Shown: positions 6,777-16,164, counted from the stretch's first letter. The stretch: 35,656 nt of DNA from Duganella sp. Root1480D1 (GCF_001427305.1 NZ_LMFZ01000019.1:1-35656), one strand, 5' to 3'. The notes: generated from the sequence alone by a model not told the origin. Numbers and translations are program-made.

Positions 6777-7442
6777 TCAACTGTTGCGGCGACCGGGGTA
6801 GAGCCAGGCAAAGAGCATGGTCGCCGCCGCGCCTCCCGCGAACTGGGCAAGGATGAAGCCCGGGGCATCGGCTGGACGGATGCCTGCGAAGGTGTTGGTT
6901 GCTGCGCGCGCAAGGGTGACTGCAGGATTGGCAAACGAGGTCGATGCCGTGAACCAGTACGCAGAAGTGATGTATGCGGCCACCGCAAATGGCGTGATCG
7001 AAGGGCGGCTGCGCGAACATCCGATAATGACGCCGACCAGGCCGAAAGTTGCGACGCATTCGCTCCACCATTGCGACGGGCCGGTACGCGCATGGACCGA
7101 TGCGAAGAACGCCGGCTCGCCGAACATGGCGTGTGCCGCAGCCACGCCGGCAAAGGCCCCGGCCACCTGCACTGCGAGATAAGGCAAGACATCGCTGGCG
7201 GCCAGGTTTTTTTGCCAAGCCTCAGACAATGTCACCACCGGGTTGAAGTGCGCCCCCGAAATCGTGCCCAGCATCAGGATCAGCGCTACCAGGCCGGCGC
7301 CGGTAGCTATTGTGTTCGCCAGCAGCGCAATGGCGACGTTGCCGCCCGCTAGCTGCTCGGCCATGATGCCGGAGCCGACGACCACCGCCAGCAGCATGGC
7401 GGTTCCCAATGCTTCCGCCACAAGGCGCCGGGCGAGCGTCAT
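6777..7442 (-). CDS. Aquaporin of the arsenic operon (AqpS-like)
   Basis: A 221-residue MIP-family channel with six predicted membrane helices and two half-helices. The boxes are N67-P68-V69 (SGAHFNPVVTL) and N172-P173-A174 (FANPAVTLARA). The residue after the second box, normally the Arg of the selectivity filter, is Val175, as reported for the arsenite-conducting AqpS of Sinorhizobium meliloti. Its ATG overlaps the arsC stop codon (ATGA, 7442-7439), so translation is coupled. Inference: arsenite produced by ArsC leaves through this channel down its gradient, replacing the usual ArsB/Acr3 pump, which is absent here. A glycerol or water channel is the alternative, but the operon position argues against it. 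Confidence 0.88.
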   Translation of the reverse strand: MTLARRLVAEALGTAMLLAVVVGSGIMAEQLAGGNVAIALLANTIATGAGLVALILMLGTISGAHFNPVVTLSEAWQKNLAASDVLPYLAVQVAGAFAGVAAAHAMFGEPAFFASVHARTGPSQWWSECVATFGLVGVIIGCSRSRPSITPFAVAAYITSAYWFTASTSFANPAVTLARAATNTFAGIRPADAPGFILAQFAGGAAATMLFAWLYPGRRNS

Positions 7443-7918
7443 GCCTGCACCTTGCCGATGCGGTCCAGCTCCGCCTTCATGCGTGCGCGGTCGTTTTTCA
7501 TTTCCTCCAATGGCAAGGCAAAAAAGGTCTCAATGCGTTTGCGCAGGATGCGGTAGGCATGCATGAAGGCCGCGTCGATTTCATCGTCGGTGCCGGTGGC
7601 ATGTGCCGGGTCTTCCACGCCCCAGTGCGCGCGCAGCACGGGGCCGATGTAGGCGGGGCATTCTTCTTTAGCGGCGCTGCTGCAGACTGTGATGACAATA
7701 TCGGGTGTGACGGGCAGATTGTCCCATGACTTGCTGTGGCAGCCGACGGTTGCGATGCCTTCGCGCGCCAGCAAGGCCAGCGAACGCGGGTGCACATAGC
7801 CCGCCGGCCTGCTGCCGGCACTGATGGCGTGCCAGCCGGCAGGGGCGAGGTGGTTGAAGGTGGCTTCAGCAAGGATCGAGCGGCAAGAATTGCCGGTGCA
7901 GAGTATCAATACGTTCAT
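7439..7918 (-). CDS. Arsenate reductase ArsC, low-molecular-weight phosphatase type
   Basis: 159 residues. Reduces arsenate to arsenite in the cytoplasm. The N-terminal loop CTGNSCRS (C7-x5-R13) is the phosphatase P-loop that binds the oxyanion, with D103 in EDPAHA as the general acid. C79 and C87 in TVCSSAAKEECPAY correspond to the second and third redox Cys of thioredoxin-coupled ArsC enzymes, though spaced eight residues apart rather than seven. The ATG at 7918 lies one base after the arsR stop. The gene sits between arsR and the aquaporin in one transcription unit. Confidence 0.92.
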   Translation of the reverse strand: MNVLILCTGNSCRSILAEATFNHLAPAGWHAISAGSRPAGYVHPRSLALLAREGIATVGCHSKSWDNLPVTPDIVITVCSSAAKEECPAYIGPVLRAHWGVEDPAHATGTDDEIDAAFMHAYRILRKRIETFFALPLEEMKNDRARMKAELDRIGKVQA

Positions 7919-7919
7919 G

Positions 7920-8219
7920 TCAGGTGGCGCAGCTTTTTCCGCCGCAGCAGTTTTCAGTGAGGTAGGCGACCAGGCCGTTCATCGTGGCGAAGTTGGCGCT
8001 ATAAATAATGAAGCGGCCGTCCTGCCGGGCCTCGATCAGGGCCGCCTGGTTCAATTCTTTAAGATGAAATGAGAGGGTCGATGGGGGCAAGCCAAGGCGT
8101 TCCGCAATTTTGCTGGCAGCCATGCCATCGGGACCTGTTTGCACTAACAGGCGGAAGATTTTCAATCGCGCTTCTTGCGCAAGTGCCGATAATGCGGCCA
8201 CAGCTCCATTGGTTTTCAT
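7920..8219 (-). CDS. ArsR/SmtB-family arsenite-responsive repressor
   Basis: 99 residues with a winged helix: the recognition helix is near LPPSTLSFHLKEL (residues 44-56) and the wing near ARQDGRFIIYS. The classic As(III) site ELCVCDL in helix 3 is missing. Instead there is a C-terminal cluster NCCGGKSC with C91, C92 and C97, reminiscent of the Acidithiobacillus ferrooxidans-type ArsR, in which three C-terminal Cys bind arsenite. It is the first gene of arsR-arsC-aqpS. A promoter with an overlapping inverted repeat lies just upstream (8227-8259), consistent with autorepression relieved by arsenite. Confidence 0.9.
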   Translation of the reverse strand: MKTNGAVAALSALAQEARLKIFRLLVQTGPDGMAASKIAERLGLPPSTLSFHLKELNQAALIEARQDGRFIIYSANFATMNGLVAYLTENCCGGKSCAT

Positions 8220-8226
8220 GGCTTAC

Positions 8227-8259
8227 ATAATTCTATGATTCCAGAAATATCGAATTATA
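8227..8259 (-). promoter_or_regulatory. arsR promoter with overlapping operator
   Basis: The minus strand carries a perfect -10 (TATAAT, 8259-8254) with a TTTCCA -35 candidate 17 bases upstream (about 8282-8277). The -10 overlaps a perfect inverted repeat, ATAATTC (8227-8233) and GAATTAT (8252-8258), centred near the expected start of transcription. A repressor dimer there would block the polymerase. The role is inferred from position. Confidence 0.6.
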
Positions 8260-8260
8260 C

Positions 8261-8295
8261 TTGTTAACGGTTTCTGTGGAAAAGTCTGTTAACAA
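8261..8295. repeat. Inverted repeat TTGTTAAC / GTTAACAA in the arsR upstream region
   Basis: Perfect 8-bp arms at 8261-8268 and 8288-8295 separated by 19 bases, in the gap between arsR and the gene at 8401. It covers the arsR -35 region, so it may be a second regulator site. No factor can be named. Confidence 0.45.
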
Positions 8296-8400
8296 GGAAG
8301 GGAGCCGCGCGCTAAGGTCATGATTTGCCGGTGAAAAATCATTTTGCGCAAATTAGTGGCAGCGCTGGCATAATTGCATAACTTTTAAGGAGACCATGTT

Positions 8401-9060
8401 ATGCACCGACGCTGGCTGTTTATCCTTGCGCTTTGCAGCGCTTCCGTCGGCGCCGCCGAGATCAAGGTCGGGGCCCCATTGCCGCGCATGGCGATGGTGA
8501 AGGAGGGCACGCACCACTGGCTGCGCTATGTTCGGAATGGCGAGGTCAATACTCCCGTCGATATCTGGACGCGTGAAGTGCGCCAGGCGCCTGAAGGAAT
8601 GCAGATCCGCCAGCGCTGGGATGGCGTCAACAACAGTGTCGTCCTGCTCGACTCATGGTTCGACAAGGATACCTTCAAGCCCCGCACCCACCAGCGCATC
8701 CGCGAGAAGGAGGGCAAGCGCACGGTGGAGGACTATGACTTCGCCACCTACGAGCCGACATTCAATTTCGAGACCGATATCGAATTCCTGCAAGCCTTGC
8801 CGCTGGCGGCAGGCTACGAAGCCAGCATCATGTTCTATCACCCGGGCGGTCCGGCTCCGGCGCGCTACACCTGGAAAGTGGTGGGCAGCGAAACCATCCC
8901 GGGCCCGCAAGGCGCGGTAGATTGCTGGCTGCTGACCACAGACTATAACCGGCCCGGCACGGTCGCGAAATTCTGGCTGGCGAAGGCGACTCAGTTGCTG
9001 GTACGGCAAGAGGCGGTAGCGCCGGACGGCAGAATTATGGTGAAGTCGTTGATCGATTGA
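8401..9060 (+). CDS. Secreted DUF3108-like protein
   Basis: 219 residues with a Sec signal peptide (MHRRWLFILALCSASVGAA, cleavage about residue 19). AAGGAG eight bases before the ATG fixes the start; a nearer ATG at 8396 is out of frame. The mature part is beta-rich with repeating strands (HWLRYVRNGEVNTPVDIWTR, YTWKVVGSETIPG, WLLTTDYN, KFWLAKATQLLVRQEA). The ending, a strand with W-L-A-K-x-T-Q-L-L-V-R followed by DG, resembles periplasmic DUF3108-type beta-barrel proteins. A single Cys remains in the mature protein. It is transcribed away from arsR towards the cus genes and stops 24 bases before the next gene. Function unknown; nothing links it to metals directly. Confidence 0.7.
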   Translation: MHRRWLFILALCSASVGAAEIKVGAPLPRMAMVKEGTHHWLRYVRNGEVNTPVDIWTREVRQAPEGMQIRQRWDGVNNSVVLLDSWFDKDTFKPRTHQRIREKEGKRTVEDYDFATYEPTFNFETDIEFLQALPLAAGYEASIMFYHPGGPAPARYTWKVVGSETIPGPQGAVDCWLLTTDYNRPGTVAKFWLAKATQLLVRQEAVAPDGRIMVKSLID

Positions 9061-9077
9061 CGGAAACGGTCTATCAT
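9049..9077 (+). promoter_or_regulatory. Candidate promoter of the cus operon
   Basis: TTGATC (9049-9054), 17 bases, then TATCAT (9072-9077). Transcription would start at about 9084-9085, at or next to the ATG of the first gene, giving a leaderless message. The site lies across the end of the gene at 8401-9060. Confidence 0.4.
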
Positions 9078-9084
9078 CGCCCCC

Positions 9085-9459
9085 ATGAAATTCCGTCGGA
9101 CTTCCAGGATCGTGGCCGCAGTGGTGGCGCTATTCAGCATGCTGTTCATGCAGCTTGCGGTGGCGTCGTATGCCTGTCCTGCCGAGGAAAAACAGGTTGC
9201 CACCGGCGCCCAATGCGCCGGCATGGACCCGGCCCAGCCCAGCCTGTGCAAGGCAAAGGCGACCAACCTGGTTGCCAAGCAGGCACTCGATAAGCCCGAC
9301 TTGCCGCCCGTGCTGCCCTTCGTCGCAGCCGACCTTGCCGGCGTTGTCATGGCCGACGCCTGGGCGCCTGATACCGGCGCAGGGGCATCCGCCCCGCCAA
9401 GCCTGGCGCGCAGCCTATCGCCGCCGCACTCCATAGAGCATTGCTGCTTCCGTAATTGA
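9085..9459 (+). CDS. Small secreted Cys-containing protein leading the cus operon
   Basis: 124 residues with an N-terminal signal (MKFRRTSRIVAAVVALFSML, cleavage near AVAS). The mature protein has Cys in YACPAEE, QCAGMDP, SLCKAK and the C-terminal HCCFRN. Short proteins with this plan (SYACP, then C-x-x-MD-x-x-QP-x-L-C, then a terminal HCCF) commonly precede copper or cobalt-zinc-cadmium RND operons in Burkholderiales; I know them as uncharacterised. Here the His usually expected after the third Cys is absent. A role as a periplasmic metal-binding or metal-sensing accessory protein is inferred from the Cys pattern and position only. Confidence 0.65.
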   Translation: MKFRRTSRIVAAVVALFSMLFMQLAVASYACPAEEKQVATGAQCAGMDPAQPSLCKAKATNLVAKQALDKPDLPPVLPFVAADLAGVVMADAWAPDTGAGASAPPSLARSLSPPHSIEHCCFRN

Positions 9460-9536
9460 CCTTCCAGTTTGCCTGATGACGTGTCGCGCCTGCCTGCGTG
9501 GCTGGCGCGTGGTTTCCTTTGCATCCTGGAGGTTTC

Positions 9537-10787
9537 ATGTTTTCCCCATTTACCTGGCGCTGCCTGGCGCTTGGCTGCGCGCTGGCCTTCGCCGCCGAGG
9601 CTTCGGCGCTGACCCTGGCGCAGGCGCAGCAACGCGCTGTTGAACGTTCGCGCCAACTGGCGGCGCAAGGCCATGCTGCCGATGCTGCGCGCGACATGGC
9701 CGTGGCAGCTGCCCAATTACCGGACCCGGTGCTGAAAGCCGGGGTCGACAACCTTCCCGTCAGCGGTGCGGATCGCTATCGCATTGGCGCGGAGTCAATG
9801 ACCATGCGCCGCATCGGCGTGATGCAGGAGCTGACCAGCAGCGACAAGCGGCGCTGGCGTGCCGCCCGCTTCGAGAGCGAGGCCGCGCGCAACCAGGCGG
9901 CTGCCGAGGCGCTGACTGCAAGCATCCAGCGCGACACTGCGATCGCCTGGCTTGATCGATACCATGCCGAGCGCATGAACGCTGAACTGCTGCGCCAGGC
10001 CGCTTTGTCGCGCGACGAGATCGTGGCGGCGGAAGCGGCTTACCGCGGCGGGCGCTCCAGCCAGGCCGGCTTGCTCGATGCCAGGGCATCCCTGTTGGCG
10101 CTGGAGGATCGCGCGACGGAACTGGCCCTGCAGGCGCGCAATGCAGCGATCATGCTGGCTCGCTGGACCGGCGAACCGGTCGATGTGGCGCTTGATGGCA
10201 GCGTCGATACCAGCAGCGTCGCAGTAACCCCGGCAGCGCTGGAAGCGACGCTCGAACACCATCCCCAGGTAGCGGTACTGACGCGCCAGGCCGAATTGGC
10301 GCAGGCGGAAGCTAGCCTGGCGCGTGCCAATCGCACTCCCGACTGGAGTGTGGAGGTGGCCCTGCAGCAGCGCGGGCCGGGCTATCCGAACATGCTGTCG
10401 TTTGGCGTGTCGGTGCCGCTGCAATGGGACCGTGGCCATCGCCAGGAGCGCGAGCTTTCGGCGCGGCTGGCAACGGCGGGACAGGCGCTGGCCGAGCGTG
10501 ATGAAGCCCTGCGCGAGCACGTGGCTGAAGTGCGCAGCCAGTTGGCCGAATGGCAGGCTGGCCGCGAGCGCATTGCCCGCTTCGAGAAGGAGGTATTGCC
10601 CTTGGCCGCTGCGCGCACGGAGGCGATGCTGGCCGCCTACCGTGGCGGCAAGGCCGGCTTGGCCGACGTGCTGGCGGCACGCCGGTCGGAGAGCGAACAG
10701 CGCCTGCAAGCGCTGCAGCTTGAACGGGACAATGCGCGCGTTTGGGCGCAACTGACTTATATCCTGCCGGTGAAAGGCCACCCATGA
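9537..10787 (+). CDS. Outer membrane efflux channel CusC (TolC family)
   Basis: 416 residues. Forms the outer-membrane and periplasmic tunnel of the tripartite copper/silver pump. The start is the ATG at 9537 behind GGAGG (9528-9532). A signal peptide ends at about ASA (residue 24) and is followed by the typical first OEP helix (LTLAQAQQRAVERSRQLAAQ). Two long coiled-coil repeats with Ala/Gln/Glu-rich helices and the PNMLSFGVSVPLQW strand segment are those of the OEP family. No lipobox of good quality is seen, unlike E. coli CusC. The stop overlaps the start of cusB (ATGA at 10784), so the two are translationally coupled. Confidence 0.88.
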   Translation: MFSPFTWRCLALGCALAFAAEASALTLAQAQQRAVERSRQLAAQGHAADAARDMAVAAAQLPDPVLKAGVDNLPVSGADRYRIGAESMTMRRIGVMQELTSSDKRRWRAARFESEAARNQAAAEALTASIQRDTAIAWLDRYHAERMNAELLRQAALSRDEIVAAEAAYRGGRSSQAGLLDARASLLALEDRATELALQARNAAIMLARWTGEPVDVALDGSVDTSSVAVTPAALEATLEHHPQVAVLTRQAELAQAEASLARANRTPDWSVEVALQQRGPGYPNMLSFGVSVPLQWDRGHRQERELSARLATAGQALAERDEALREHVAEVRSQLAEWQAGRERIARFEKEVLPLAAARTEAMLAAYRGGKAGLADVLAARRSESEQRLQALQLERDNARVWAQLTYILPVKGHP

Positions 10788-12259
10788 AAAAGAACGCATT
10801 GATCGCTGCGATTGTGGCGGCTTTCGCGCTTGCCGGCTACCAGTTGGGCAAACGGCAAGCGGCGCCGGCACAGGCCCCGGCTGCAGCGGCGGAAGGGCGC
10901 AAACCCCTGTACTGGCATGATCCCATGGTGCCAGGCCAGAAATTCGACAAGCCGGGTAAATCGCCCTACATGGACATGCCGCTGGTGCCGGTTTACGCCG
11001 ATGCGGGCAGCGATGGCGGCGTTGTCAGCATCAGCCCGCGCGTGCAGCAGAACCTTGGCGTGCGCACGGCGCTGGTATCCAGTGCCCCGTTGCCTGCCAC
11101 GGTGTCGGCGGTGGGCAATGTAGCATTCGACGAACGCGAAGTGGCGGTGGTGCAGGCACGCTCGAATGGCTTTGTCGAGCGTGTTCTGGTGCGCGCCCCG
11201 CTGGAGATGGTGCGGCGCGGCCAGCCTCTGGCCGAAGTCACGATGCCGGACTGGGTCGCAGCGCAAGAGGAATTCCTGGCGGTGCGCCGCATGCAGGTTG
11301 GTGCTGCCCCGGTGCTGCTTGATGCGGCGCGCCAGCGCATGCTGCTGGCGGGCATGAGCGAACAGCAGGTGCGGCAAGTTGAAACGGGCGGCCATGTGCT
11401 GGCGCGCCAGGTGCTGGCGGCGCCGCGTTCCGGCGTGGTGACCGAACTGGCCGCGCGCGAAGGCATGGCGGTTACTGCCGGCGCGCCGCTGTACCGCATC
11501 AATGGCCTCGATACGGTATGGGTCAATGCCGAATTGCCGGAGAATGCGGTGGCACAGGTGCCGGTTGGAACCGAGGTCACCGCGCGCGCGGCAGCCTTGC
11601 CGGAATCGGAACTGCGCGGCAAGGTGGCGGCGATCCTGCCGCAGGTGGATGCGGCAACGCGTACCATCCGCGCGCGCATCGAGCTTGCCAACCCGGGCGG
11701 GCGGCTGGCTCCGGGCATGTTCGTGACGCTGTCATTTGCGCCGCGCCAGCGGCAGGCGGCGTTGCAGGTACCTTCGGAAGCGGTGATTCGCACCGGCACG
11801 CGCAGCGTTGTGATGGTCGAGGAGGGCACTGGCAAGTTCGCGCCGGTGCAAGTCGAGCTGGGAGCGGAGGCGGGAGGGCAGGTTGAGATCCGGGCGGGCT
11901 TGCAGGCCGGGCAGAAAGTAGCTGTCTCCGGGCAGTTCCTGGTCGATTCGGAAGCAAGCCTGAAGGGCAGCGGACAAAGAATGGCCGGCCCGGCGCCGCT
12001 GGCGCATCGCGGCGAGGCAACTGTGGAGGCCTTGGACAAGGACGAAATCACCTTGTCGCACGGACCGATTGCCACGCTCAAATGGCCCGCGATGACGATG
12101 TCCTTCAAGTTGCCGCGCGGCGGCCTGCCGCTGCATGTGGCGGCGGGCGACCGTGTGTCGTTCGAGTTCGTGCAGCAAGCGGACGGCAGCTTCCAGGTCA
12201 CGTCGATGTTGCCGGCGGCCGGGCCCGCGCCTGCGCACCAGCACGGGGACAGCAAATGA
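10784..12259 (+). CDS. Periplasmic adaptor CusB with fused C-terminal CusF domain
   Basis: 491 residues. Links CusA to CusC and carries metal. After a signal anchor (residues 5-20) comes a heavy-metal-binding domain (residues 42-72: [10 protein letters not shown] and [11 protein letters not shown]), then the membrane-fusion core (lipoyl/hairpin, beta-barrel and membrane-proximal domains, about 85-400). Residues about 411-480 form a complete CusF-like domain with the copper ligands H426, W434, M437 and M439 in the canonical H-x7-W-x2-M-x-M spacing, followed by a His-containing tail (HQHGDSK). The start is the ATG overlapping the cusC stop; the end overlaps the cusA start (ATGA at 12256). Confidence 0.93.
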   Translation: MKKNALIAAIVAAFALAGYQLGKRQAAPAQAPAAAAEGRKPLYWHDPMVPGQKFDKPGKSPYMDMPLVPVYADAGSDGGVVSISPRVQQNLGVRTALVSSAPLPATVSAVGNVAFDEREVAVVQARSNGFVERVLVRAPLEMVRRGQPLAEVTMPDWVAAQEEFLAVRRMQVGAAPVLLDAARQRMLLAGMSEQQVRQVETGGHVLARQVLAAPRSGVVTELAAREGMAVTAGAPLYRINGLDTVWVNAELPENAVAQVPVGTEVTARAAALPESELRGKVAAILPQVDAATRTIRARIELANPGGRLAPGMFVTLSFAPRQRQAALQVPSEAVIRTGTRSVVMVEEGTGKFAPVQVELGAEAGGQVEIRAGLQAGQKVAVSGQFLVDSEASLKGSGQRMAGPAPLAHRGEATVEALDKDEITLSHGPIATLKWPAMTMSFKLPRGGLPLHVAAGDRVSFEFVQQADGSFQVTSMLPAAGPAPAHQHGDSK

Positions 12260-15200
12260 TCGCGAAACTGATCCTGTGGTCGATCCGCAACCGCTTCCTG
12301 GTGCTGCTGGCATCGGTCCTGCTGGCCGGCTGGGGCGCCTGGTCGCTGCAGCGTACAGCGCTGGACGCGATCCCCGACTTGTCCGACGTGCAGGTGATCA
12401 TCCGCACCAGCTTTCCTGGGCAGGCGCCGCAGATCGTTGAAAACCAGGTCACTTATCCGTTGACGACCCAGATGCTGTCGGTGCCTGGCGCCCGCACGGT
12501 GCGCGGCTATTCCTTCTTCGGCGACTCCTTCGTGTACGTGCTGTTCGAAGACGGCACCGATCCATACTGGGCGCGTTCGCGCGTGCTGGAGTACCTGAAC
12601 CAGGTGCAGTCGCGCCTGCCGCCGCAGGCGCGCGCCTCGCTGGGGCCCGATGCGACAGGCGTGGGCTGGGTGTTCGAGTATGCGCTGGTGGACCGCAGCG
12701 GAAAGCACGACCTGGCCCAGTTGCGCGCCTTGCAGGACTGGTTCCTCAAGTACGAGCTGAAGGCGGTGCCGAATGTGGCGGAAGTGGCCAGCCTTGGCGG
12801 CATGGTCAAGCAGTACCAGGTGGTGCTCGACCCGGCCAAGCTGCGCGCCTTCAATATCACGCACGGCAAGGCGATCGACGCGATCCGCCGCGCCAACCAG
12901 GAGACCGGCGGCGCGGTGCTGGAGCTGGCGGAAGCCGAATACATGGTGCGCGCCTCGGGTTACCTGCGCTCGCTGGAAGACTTCCGCCAGATTCCATTGA
13001 TGGCCAGCGAGGCCGGCGTAGCGGTGCGCCTGGGCGACGTGGCGGCCATCCAGCTTGGCCCTGAAATGCGGCGCGGCATCGCCGAATTGAATGGCGAAGG
13101 CGAGGTGGCGGGCGGCGTGATCGTCATGCGTTCTGGGAAAAACGCCTTGCAGACGATCGATTCGGTGAAGGCGCGCCTTGCGTCGCTCAAGGCCGGCTTG
13201 CCTCCCGGCGTGGAGATCGTGCCGGTGTACGACCGCTCGAACCTGATCCGCCGTGCGGTCGGCAACCTTGAAACCAAGCTGGCGGAGGAATTCGTCGTCG
13301 TTGCCCTGGTGTGCGCGATCTTCCTGTTCCACCTGCGCTCTGCGCTGGTTGCCATCATCTCGCTGCCGCTGGGCGTGCTGGCCGCTTACCTGGTCATGCA
13401 TTACCAGGGCGTCAACGCCAATATCATGTCGCTGGGCGGGATCGCGATTGCCATTGGCGCCATGGTCGATGCGGCGGTCGTGATGATCGAGAACGCGCAT
13501 AAGCACATCGAGGCATGGCGCCATGCCAACCCCGGCCGTGCGCTGGAAGGCGAGGAACATTGGCATGTGGTCGGTGCAGCGGCAGCGGAAGTGGGGCCGG
13601 CGCTGTTCTTTTCGCTGCTGATCATCGTACTGTCCTTCATCCCGGTGTTCACACTGGAGGCGCAGGAAGGCCGCCTGTTCGCACCGCTGGCCTTCACCAA
13701 GACCTATGCGATGGCGGCTGCGGCGGGGCTGGCGGTGACGCTGATCCCGGTCCTCATGGGCTACCTGATACGCGGCAGCATTCCTGACGAGCATGCGAAT
13801 CCGCTCAATCGCTGGCTGATCGCGGTGTACCGGCCGCTGCTCGAGCGCGTGCTGCACTGGCCGAAATCCACCCTCGCCGTGGCAGCGGCGGTGGCGCTGC
13901 TGTCGCTCTGGCCGCTGGCGCACATGGGCGGTGAATTCATGCCGCCGCTGGACGAAGGCGATTTGCTGTACATGCCTTCCGCCCTGCCGGGCCTTGGCGC
14001 CGGCAAGGTGCAGCAATTGCTGCAGCAGACAGACCGGATGATCAAGACCGTGCCGGAAGTGCAGAGCGTCTTCGGCAAGGCGGGACGGGCGGAAACCGCG
14101 ACCGATCCGGCGCCGTTGGAGATGTTCGAAACCACCATCCAGTTCAAACCGCGCGACCAGTGGCGTGCGGGCATGACGCCGGACAAGCTGGTGGCGGAAC
14201 TGGACCGCATCGTCAAGGTGCCGGGACTGGCCAACATCTGGGTGCCGCCGATTCGCAACCGCATCGACATGCTGGCCACCGGCATCAAGAGCCCGGTCGG
14301 CATCAAGGTGTCCGGCGCCAGCCTGCAGGAAATCGACCGCATCGCCGGCGAGATCGAGCGCGTGGTGCGCCCGCTGGCCGGTGTGTCGTCGGCGCTGGCG
14401 GAACGGCTGAATGGCGGCCGCTACATCGATGTGGTCATCGACCGCGCCGCGGCAGGACGCTATGGCCTGAACATCGACGAAGTGCAAAGCATCATCGCCA
14501 GCGCCGTCGGTGGCGACAACGTTGGCGAAACCGTCGAAGGCTTGCAGCGTTTTCCGATCAATGTGCGCTATCCGCGCGAACTGCGCGATTCGCTGGAAAG
14601 CCTGCGCGCCTTGCCGCTGTTGACGGAACGGGGCGCCCAGTTGCGCCTGTCCGACGTGGCGACGGTTCGCATCAGCGATGGGCCGCCGATGTTGCGCAGC
14701 GAAAACGCACGGCTGTCGGGCTGGGTGTACGTGGATATCCACGGCCGCGACCTGCGCTCGGCTGTGCAGGAAATGCAGCAGGCCGTCGCCGCCAGCGTCA
14801 AGCTGCCGGCCGGCTATTCGGTGTCGTGGTCGGGCCAGTTCGAATACCTGGAACGCGCAACGGCGCGCCTGCAGGTCGTGGTGCCGGCTACGCTGCTGAT
14901 TATCTTCGTGCTGCTGTACCTGACGTTTCGCCGCGCCGACGAGGCCGCACTGATCATGGCGACACTACCGTTTGCGCTGGCCGGCGGGGTCTGGCTGCTG
15001 TGGGCGCTTGGCCATAACCTGTCGGTGGCGACCGGGGTTGGCTTTATCGCGCTGGCCGGCGTGGCGGCGGAATTCGGCGTCATCATGCTGTTGTACCTGA
15101 AGCATGCCTGGGAAGCGCGCGCGGCGGCCGGACGCCATAGCGAGGAGGACCTGCTGGAGGCAATCCGCGAGGGCGCCGTATTGCGCGTGCGCCCGAAAGC

Positions 15201-15390
15201 CATGACGGTGACCGTGATCGTGGCCGGCCTGGTGCCGATCATGATCGGTGCCGGCACCGGCTCCGAAATCATGCAGCGCATCGCTGCGCCGATGGTGGGG
15301 GGAATGTTGTCCGCACCCCTGCTATCGTTGTTTGTAGTACCTGCGGCATACTTGCTGCTTCGGCGGCGCAAAACACTGATGGAGAAATGA
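12256..15390 (+). CDS. Copper/silver RND transporter CusA
   Basis: 1044 residues, the inner-membrane proton-driven pump of the heavy-metal-efflux RND family. It has twelve membrane helices in the usual 1+5, 1+5 arrangement with two large periplasmic loops. The three Met that bind Cu(I)/Ag(I) in E. coli CusA (M573, M623, M672) occur here at exactly the same residue numbers ([23 protein letters not shown]). The proton-relay residues D405 and E412 in helix 4 ([14 protein letters not shown]) also match. This is strong evidence for monovalent copper/silver rather than zinc or cobalt. The start overlaps the cusB stop. A long opposite-strand reading frame through this gene is only a codon-bias shadow. 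Confidence 0.96.
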   Translation: MIAKLILWSIRNRFLVLLASVLLAGWGAWSLQRTALDAIPDLSDVQVIIRTSFPGQAPQIVENQVTYPLTTQMLSVPGARTVRGYSFFGDSFVYVLFEDGTDPYWARSRVLEYLNQVQSRLPPQARASLGPDATGVGWVFEYALVDRSGKHDLAQLRALQDWFLKYELKAVPNVAEVASLGGMVKQYQVVLDPAKLRAFNITHGKAIDAIRRANQETGGAVLELAEAEYMVRASGYLRSLEDFRQIPLMASEAGVAVRLGDVAAIQLGPEMRRGIAELNGEGEVAGGVIVMRSGKNALQTIDSVKARLASLKAGLPPGVEIVPVYDRSNLIRRAVGNLETKLAEEFVVVALVCAIFLFHLRSALVAIISLPLGVLAAYLVMHYQGVNANIMSLGGIAIAIGAMVDAAVVMIENAHKHIEAWRHANPGRALEGEEHWHVVGAAAAEVGPALFFSLLIIVLSFIPVFTLEAQEGRLFAPLAFTKTYAMAAAAGLAVTLIPVLMGYLIRGSIPDEHANPLNRWLIAVYRPLLERVLHWPKSTLAVAAAVALLSLWPLAHMGGEFMPPLDEGDLLYMPSALPGLGAGKVQQLLQQTDRMIKTVPEVQSVFGKAGRAETATDPAPLEMFETTIQFKPRDQWRAGMTPDKLVAELDRIVKVPGLANIWVPPIRNRIDMLATGIKSPVGIKVSGASLQEIDRIAGEIERVVRPLAGVSSALAERLNGGRYIDVVIDRAAAGRYGLNIDEVQSIIASAVGGDNVGETVEGLQRFPINVRYPRELRDSLESLRALPLLTERGAQLRLSDVATVRISDGPPMLRSENARLSGWVYVDIHGRDLRSAVQEMQQAVAASVKLPAGYSVSWSGQFEYLERATARLQVVVPATLLIIFVLLYLTFRRADEAALIMATLPFALAGGVWLLWALGHNLSVATGVGFIALAGVAAEFGVIMLLYLKHAWEARAAAGRHSEEDLLEAIREGAVLRVRPKAMTVTVIVAGLVPIMIGAGTGSEIMQRIAAPMVGGMLSAPLLSLFVVPAAYLLLRRRKTLMEK

Positions 15391-15391
15391 T

Positions 15392-15730
15392 ATGAAAGCA
15401 ATCAACACCACCCTGCAAGCGGCAATCCTGGCGGCGGCATTCCTGGCCGGCGCACCAGCCATGGCCGATCACGATGGCCACGGCCAGCAAGCGATGAGCG
15501 TCGTGGCCGATACCGCCGATGGCGAAATCAAGAAGGTTGACAAGCCATCCGGCAAGCTGACCATCAAGCATGGCGAGCTGAAAAATCTGGGCATGGGCGC
15601 GATGACCATGGTATTCCGCGTCAAGGATGCCGCCATGCTGGACAAGGTGAAAGCCGGCGACAAAGTGCGCTTCACCGTGGAAAATGCCAACGGCGCTATG
15701 ACCGTGACTGCCATCGAAGTCGCCAAGTAA
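15392..15730 (+). CDS. Periplasmic copper chaperone CusF, Trp-to-Met variant
   Basis: 112 residues with a signal peptide (cleavage after AMA, residue 25) and a His-rich mature N-terminus (DHDGHG). The OB-fold domain has the CusF ligand spacing H60, x7, M68, x2, M71, M73 (IKHGELKNLGMGAMTMVF). The residue that caps Cu(I) by cation-pi contact in E. coli CusF, Trp44, is Met68 here, so the site may be a three-Met-plus-His site. The copy fused to CusB keeps the Trp. It follows cusA after one base, with GGAG upstream. Likely role: hands Cu(I)/Ag(I) to CusB. Confidence 0.88.
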   Translation: MKAINTTLQAAILAAAFLAGAPAMADHDGHGQQAMSVVADTADGEIKKVDKPSGKLTIKHGELKNLGMGAMTMVFRVKDAAMLDKVKAGDKVRFTVENANGAMTVTAIEVAK

Positions 15731-15735
15731 ACAGC

Positions 15736-16089
15736 ATGAGCCGATTCGCCAGGACATGGATATTGTGGCTGTTGATGCTGGCCTTGCCTTTGCAGGCCCT
15801 GGCCGGCGTTGCGCAATTGTCTTGCGGGATCGGTGAGCACCAGCCCAGGCAGTCGCTGCGCCATGACCTGAAAGCGGTAAAGAAGGTCGCCACTGCGCAG
15901 CAGGGCCTGGACCATGCAGCTTGCGGCGCCTGTGCTGCTTGCTGTTGCGCTTCAGCGGCCTTGCCGGGCCTGAACCTCGCACCTGCACCTTGGGACGGGA
16001 CTGACTCGCACTTCGCATTGCCGCCGTCCCTCCATGCCGGCCATGTCCCCGACGGCCCGGAACGTCCCCCGCGCCATCCCGCTTCCTGA
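15736..16089 (+). CDS. Small secreted Cys/His-rich protein
   Basis: 117 residues, signal peptide MSRFARTWILWLLMLALPLQ with cleavage near ALA. The mature part has one Cys in LSCGIG and a dense cluster HAACGACAACCCA, scattered His, and a proline-rich end (GHVPDGPERPPRHP). It starts five bases after cusF and is probably translated in the same message. The protein at 22457-22777 at the head of the czc operon has the same plan (signal, early Cys, Cys/His cluster, PPRP tail), so the two are likely paralogues. Function unknown; metal binding is inferred from composition. Confidence 0.65.
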   Translation: MSRFARTWILWLLMLALPLQALAGVAQLSCGIGEHQPRQSLRHDLKAVKKVATAQQGLDHAACGACAACCCASAALPGLNLAPAPWDGTDSHFALPPSLHAGHVPDGPERPPRHPAS

Positions 16090-16164
16090 CTTTCAGGGAT
16101 TGACAGGATTTGCAGGAAGCGTGCCGCTCCCCGCGGCAAAGGAAAAGCGACGAACGAGGACTTT

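Noticed and set aside
10993..14742. 1249-codon open frame on the minus strand
   Set aside because: It lies opposite cusB and cusA, which have residue-exact family signatures. Its translation is rich in His, Arg and Gln without domains, which is a shadow of GC-biased codons.
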